The position numbers and the translations under genes were made by a program. Below are positions 60,594 through 64,000 of a stretch of 64,000 nt of DNA, piece after piece. The notes under the pieces were generated by a model. That model was given only the letters and a program-made list of their open reading frames with translations, had not been told where the DNA came from and made no database searches. This stretch comes from CAZSSH01 sp964609825. GTDB taxonomy: Bacteria; Verrucomicrobiota; Lentisphaeria; Victivallales; Victivallaceae. The stretch lies in assembly GCA_964609825.1 (NCBI GenBank), contig CAZSSH010000004.1, positions 372,001-436,000 on the forward strand, written 5' to 3'. The first letter of the stretch is position 1; each line of letters opens with the position of its first letter.

Positions 60594-62351
60594 ATGACCA
60601 AACGCAAGACGCCGTTGAAATTTGCGCCGGTGGTGGATATTTTTCCGCAACTGGTGGTGGGGTTTCATGACCGGGCGCGGGTGCAAATGGAGATGGATTT
60701 GTTAAAGAGTTTCGGCTTTGACCGGGTATATTTTGTAGTGTGCAACCCCGGCTACCCGCTCTTTTCCAACCCGATGCTCTCGTTGCAACGGCCGCATGAC
60801 GGGGTGGAGAATTATGCGCTTGCCTCGCTGGAGGCTTTGGGCGACCCCAATCAAGTTTATGTCGAGTGCTGCCACGCGGCCGGGATGGCGGCGATTGCGG
60901 TGATGAAACCCTATGAGGGGGGCGGCGGCGCCAGCGTGCCGCACGGCCAAAGGCCCGATTATCCGCAGACGACCGTCAACGATCCGGCCGGGGAGCGCTT
61001 CGGCTTTGACTCCCTGATCCAAGCCCACCCCGAGCTTAGGGTGAAACGCCTCGGCGAGAGCCATGTTGAGCTCCCGATTGACGAAATCAAAGCGGTGTTT
61101 CTGCTCCCCGAGGATTACCGGCATGACCCGGGCCGCTGGGAGCTTTATTACTCTTTGGACAATGGCTCATACCGTTTGTATGACGGCGGCTTGACGGTGA
61201 CCGAAACTGTCGTCGAGCACCAGTTTTTGAACTCGGCGGGCGAAGTGGCGGGCCAAGCGCAAGCGGCGGTCGAGGTCCGCTTGAGCGATTTCAAGTTTCC
61301 CGCCGATGCCCGGTTTGCGGCGATTGTTGCCAAAGACGGCGCAATGTTTACCACCATGCCGGTGCGCCAGTTTCATCTTTATTATCAAGGGCGCGAAATC
61401 GACTCGAGTGCCACCATATATTTGCGCAAGGCGGGGATTTATGTCAAGGATCAGCACCGCTGGGGGATGGAGTCGCACCCGGCCCCGGCGTCCGACTACG
61501 GCGATGCGGCGGCGCGGCTGGCTAAGATGGGCTTTGAGCTTGAGTGGTACGGCAACGGCTGGGACAACCCGGGCTGGATCTCCGGCTTTTGCTGGGGCGT
61601 GGCGGCGGGCAAGCTGGAGTACCTCAAAGGGACCTTGTGCGAGGGTTACGAGAGCGTCCGCGATTACTGGCTGGGGCAAGTCGATCAATATCTCAAAATG
61701 GGTTACGACGGCATCGATTTCCGGCTCCAAAATCACTCGTCGATGATTTGCGAAAACCAAAGTTACGGCGGCAACGAGCCGCTTTTGGAGGCTTACCGTC
61801 AAAAATTTGGCGGCACCGCCCAAATTGACGCTTTAAAAATGATGGAGATCCGCGGCGACTTTTATCTCAAGTTTCTGCGCCGGGCGGCCGAAAAGATCCA
61901 CAAGGCAAATAAAAAAATGATCGTCCACTTGCGCCATGCCAATGAGGCGCCCTCTGCCGGGGTGGCGTTTAACGAGCTCGGCTTTTGGGCAATGCCCAAA
62001 GTATATCTGGCCGACTGGCGCGGCGTGATTGAGCTCGCCGACGAAATCACACTCAAGGATTATTATTTCAATGATTACCGGCCGGACAAATCGCAAAAAA
62101 TGAAAGCGTATGCCAATTTGCTCGGAAAACCGGTCTGGGTGCATTGTTACATCGCCCAGGGCAAGGAGCTCAACGACCGCTTTATCGGCCAAATCAATGC
62201 CGACCCGGCGGTCGGAGGGGTGCTCCTCTACGAGGTGGCCAACGCCAACCGCAACGAGGTTAACTCCGGCTTAATTGAGCAATACGGCGACGTCACTTTG
62301 GTCGAGCCCGCGACCTCAACCTTGCGCCAAATATTGCAAAAATATTGCTGA
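60594..62351 (+). CDS. Putative TIM-barrel glycoside hydrolase-like protein (module E)
   Basis: This 585-residue protein has no signal peptide. N-terminal segments (FFPQ-like start, LLKSFGFDRVYFVVCNPGYP, EALGDPNQVYVECCHAAGMA) resemble the first strands of GH-A-like barrels such as the GHL families. A beta insertion (about 160-290, WELYYSLDNGSYRLYDGG) is followed by more barrel strands (YLKMGYDGIDFRLQNHSSMI, KMIVHLRHANEAPS). Conserved acids are not certain, so the enzyme class is unassigned. The TGA stop codon lies inside the left terminal repeat of the mobile-like element, so the original C-terminus may have been different. Confidence 0.6.
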   Translation: MTKRKTPLKFAPVVDIFPQLVVGFHDRARVQMEMDLLKSFGFDRVYFVVCNPGYPLFSNPMLSLQRPHDGVENYALASLEALGDPNQVYVECCHAAGMAAIAVMKPYEGGGGASVPHGQRPDYPQTTVNDPAGERFGFDSLIQAHPELRVKRLGESHVELPIDEIKAVFLLPEDYRHDPGRWELYYSLDNGSYRLYDGGLTVTETVVEHQFLNSAGEVAGQAQAAVEVRLSDFKFPADARFAAIVAKDGAMFTTMPVRQFHLYYQGREIDSSATIYLRKAGIYVKDQHRWGMESHPAPASDYGDAAARLAKMGFELEWYGNGWDNPGWISGFCWGVAAGKLEYLKGTLCEGYESVRDYWLGQVDQYLKMGYDGIDFRLQNHSSMICENQSYGGNEPLLEAYRQKFGGTAQIDALKMMEIRGDFYLKFLRRAAEKIHKANKKMIVHLRHANEAPSAGVAFNELGFWAMPKVYLADWRGVIELADEITLKDYYFNDYRPDKSQKMKAYANLLGKPVWVHCYIAQGKELNDRFIGQINADPAVGGVLLYEVANANRNEVNSGLIEQYGDVTLVEPATSTLRQILQKYC

Positions 62352-62678
62352 TATCAATAACCAATGTCTTCTCGCACGTATAGCGCGGTTAGCGCCGCGA
62401 GCGTATGGTGAGGGTATTGCCGAACGCATGCGATGGCAACGACGGCGAGAAATCGCCGAAGCCGAACGGAGTCGAGCGAAGGCTCCACCGCCATAATGGA
62501 TGCGTCAGCCATCCATGTTGAGGTGGCGTGACGGGGCAGCGCAGCATGCTCCGGCCGGCTACGGGCGGAAGTCAGTCGCGTTGCGTGGCAGGAGAATATG
62601 ATCTGTACCAAGCGGCCACCTAAACGTGAGGTCGCGGGTGTTTTCCCGAGCCAAGTAACATTGGTTATGCTCTATCAG
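62348..62678. mobile_element. MITE-like element with terminal inverted repeats
   Basis: The 331-bp segment is bounded by CTGATATCAATAACCAATGT (62348-62367) and the inverse of CTGATAGAGCATAACCAATGT (62658-62678); 17 positions match, with a 4-5 nt unmatched block. The interior has no credible gene but many hairpins: TTGCC/GGCAA, CGGCGA-GAAA-TCGCCG (GNRA loop), ATGGATG/CATCCAT inside CCACC/GGTGG. No target-site duplication is evident. It fits a non-autonomous transposable element or a structured intergenic repeat. It supplies the stop codon of the upstream gene. Confidence 0.55.
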
Positions 62679-62750
62679 ATAAATTTTCTCGCCGCCCTTC
62701 CGGGCGAGTCAGTGCCAGCGGTATTAAACCCTTTTCCTGTTTCTCAATCC

Positions 62751-62782
62751 CCCCGCGCCCTCATTTTACTGTCGGCGCGGGG
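62751..62782. other. GC-rich hairpin between the MITE-like element and the GH29 gene
   Basis: CCCCGCGCC and GGCGCGGGG form a perfect 9-bp stem with a 14-nt loop just past the GH29 stop. There is no T tract on the minus strand, so it is not a typical intrinsic terminator; it may protect the 3' end. No gene is seen in 62679-62790. Confidence 0.4.
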
Positions 62783-62790
62783 CGGGATAT

Positions 62791-64000
62791 TTAGTGGCAG
62801 ATGATCCTGAGCTCTTTGACCGCAATTGCGGCCTTGGGGTCATCGGCGACGTTTTTAAGGGAAGTCAGGCGCAAAAAGAGAACGCGGATTTCCTTGGGCA
62901 GCATCACCTTGACCGGGATCGGGTTGTTGACGATGTTGGAGAATTCGCCCGCCATGGCGGTCTCGTAAGATTTGCCGTCGAGGCTGTACTCCAAACGGTA
63001 ACTTTGCGGCGTCCCGGCCGGGGCGGGGGCGTGGGGCACAAACAAGAACCCTTTGATGTCGCGCACCGATTCGAGTTGGCAAGTGACAGCGTCGTGAGTG
63101 GCGGCAGCAATCTTGATGCCGATGCTGTCGTCGTACAAGGCTTTTACCGGATCGACCGCGGACTTTTTCAGCAATTCGGCAGGCGCAAGATAGGTTTTAA
63201 GTTTGGCCGTCGGGGCGGCGGATTCCAGAGTGACTGTTTGGGCGTTGACGGTGGCATCGAGGCGGAGTAAGCGCTTGCGGCCGATGCGTTCGCCTTGGGC
63301 GATGACTTTGCCGTCAGCCTTGACCGCAAACGGGCTCTCGGTTTCGTCGCCGTCCTCGGTCAGCTCAATGACGTTAAACGTCTTAGCGTCGGGTTGGGCA
63401 AAAATGGCGTCAAGCGCCGCCTTAAATTCTTTGAGTCTCGCCACATCATTGGCGTGAACTTGACCGGTGCGGTCGGGGGCGATCCCCCAGTTGAGAAACG
63501 CGTTGTTGCCGACGCTGTTAAAATAAATCTCCAGCATCTCGGGCAAGGTTTTAACAAAATCGTTTTCGTTGGCATGATAAAACCAGCCGGGCCGTAGCGG
63601 CACGTCGCATTCGGCGGGCATCCAGTATTTGCCGCCGGGGGTCCCTTTGGTTCCGAGTTGCCAGCGGACGCAGCCGGGGGAAACGTCGTGATTGCTCTCA
63701 TTCGGCATGGGGGTATATTTTGCGCTTGCGTCCAAGGCGGCGAAGCCTTTCTCGTTGCCGACCCAGCGCAAATCCGGGCCGACGTCGCTGAAAATAGCGG
63801 CTTGGGGCTGTAGATCACGGGCGATCTGCCAGGTGTTGCGCCAATCGTAGTAGGTGGCATGGTCGATTTTGCGCACTTCGCGTTTGCCGCCATAGTAGCC
63901 GTCGCCGCCGTTGGCGCCGTCAAACCATACTTCATAGCCGGAGCCGTAATTGGTTAACACTTCGCGCAGTTGGGCGCGGTAGACCTCCAGATAAGCGGGA
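62791..64000 (-). CDS. GH29 alpha-L-fucosidase (5' partial at right edge)
   Basis: The frame is open to the right edge; the visible part is about 400 residues and the start lies outside. The first residues read YLEVYRAQLREVLTNYGSGY then EVWFDGANG, the GH29 signature in which the Asp of WFDGAN is the catalytic nucleophile. Further GH29 segments follow (GKYWMPAECDVPLRPGWFYH, NAFLNWGIAPDRTGQV). The last 150 residues form a beta-sandwich of the F5/8 or CBM32 type (SYRLEYSLDGKSYETAMAGE). Expected reaction: hydrolysis of terminal alpha-L-fucose. Whether it has a signal peptide cannot be seen. Confidence 0.95.
   Translation of the reverse strand, partial: PAYLEVYRAQLREVLTNYGSGYEVWFDGANGGDGYYGGKREVRKIDHATYYDWRNTWQIARDLQPQAAIFSDVGPDLRWVGNEKGFAALDASAKYTPMPNESNHDVSPGCVRWQLGTKGTPGGKYWMPAECDVPLRPGWFYHANENDFVKTLPEMLEIYFNSVGNNAFLNWGIAPDRTGQVHANDVARLKEFKAALDAIFAQPDAKTFNVIELTEDGDETESPFAVKADGKVIAQGERIGRKRLLRLDATVNAQTVTLESAAPTAKLKTYLAPAELLKKSAVDPVKALYDDSIGIKIAAATHDAVTCQLESVRDIKGFLFVPHAPAPAGTPQSYRLEYSLDGKSYETAMAGEFSNIVNNPIPVKVMLPKEIRVLFLRLTSLKNVADDPKAAIAVKELRIICH

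Noticed and set aside
62354..62611. Small ORFs inside the MITE-like element on both strands
   Set aside because: They are Arg/Ala-rich translations of stem-loop DNA, without ribosome sites or domains; the inverted-repeat structure explains the segment.
62751..62782. Hairpin as intrinsic terminator of the fucosidase gene
   Set aside because: A strong stem but no T tract on the minus strand; kept only as a structural feature.

Overview
The window looks like an accessory, carbohydrate-active region of an anaerobic, Gram-negative member of the PVC superphylum. Lentisphaerota (Victivallis-like) is the most likely group. This rests on five pseudopilins that share the FTLIELLVVIAIIAIL...ASMLLP leader helix and H-X9-DG-like tails, on the density of secreted glycoside hydrolases each paired with a dedicated regulator, on secretin-type outer-membrane proteins, on FeoAB ferrous-iron uptake, and on AT-rich intergenic regions carrying clear TTGACA/TATAAT promoters. 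No rRNA or species marker is present, so the taxonomy is inferred.

Layout. 1-6.4 kb: a DUF2339/DUF3999 membrane pair (5' end cut by the window), an hsp20 gene behind a near-perfect sigma-54 promoter, a small membrane protein and a DUF4932 HEXXH protein. 6.5-6.8 kb: tRNA-Gly(TCC) and tRNA-Tyr(GTA). 6.8-7.4 kb: a decayed AraC regulator. 7.4-15 kb (minus): a giant secreted GH2 enzyme, an alpha/beta-hydrolase-SGNH fusion and an AraC regulator with a PocR-type sensor. 15-20 kb (plus): pseudopilin, trehalase, GH39-like enzyme. 20-22 kb: a secreted metallophosphoesterase. 22-28.6 kb (minus): lipoprotein, two secretin-like proteins, feoA, feoB, behind three palindromic boxes resembling DtxR-family operators and a possible attenuator. 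28.9-32.8 kb: GntR, pseudopilin, GH51. 37.9-32.8 kb (minus): LacI, GH39-like, pseudopilin, beta-helix protein. 38.4-48.5 kb: GntR, pseudopilin, double beta-helix protein, GH-like, SGNH esterase, GH38-like. 48.4-50.5 kb: AraC and a WbsX/GH99-like protein, divergent. 50.5-62.4 kb: FCD-type GntR, APH-fold kinase, HpcH/HpaI aldolase, pseudopilin, carbohydrate-binding protein, two GH39-like paralogues, a TIM-barrel-like protein. 62.35-62.68 kb: a 331-bp MITE-like element with terminal inverted repeats. 62.8 kb to the right edge (minus): a GH29 alpha-L-fucosidase whose 5' end lies outside.

How it works together (inference). The main pattern is a repeated cassette of one regulator, one type IV/II-like pseudopilin and a set of glycan enzymes, seen five times with four regulator families (PocR-AraC, GntR with sugar-type sensor twice, LacI, GntR-FCD). 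No SusC/SusD pair or ABC/TRAP transporter is present. The pseudopilin may therefore be the substrate-specific surface or secretion component of an alternative polysaccharide-utilisation locus, perhaps working with secretins such as those beside feoAB. Palindromes overlapping the promoters of three of the regulators suggest autoregulation.
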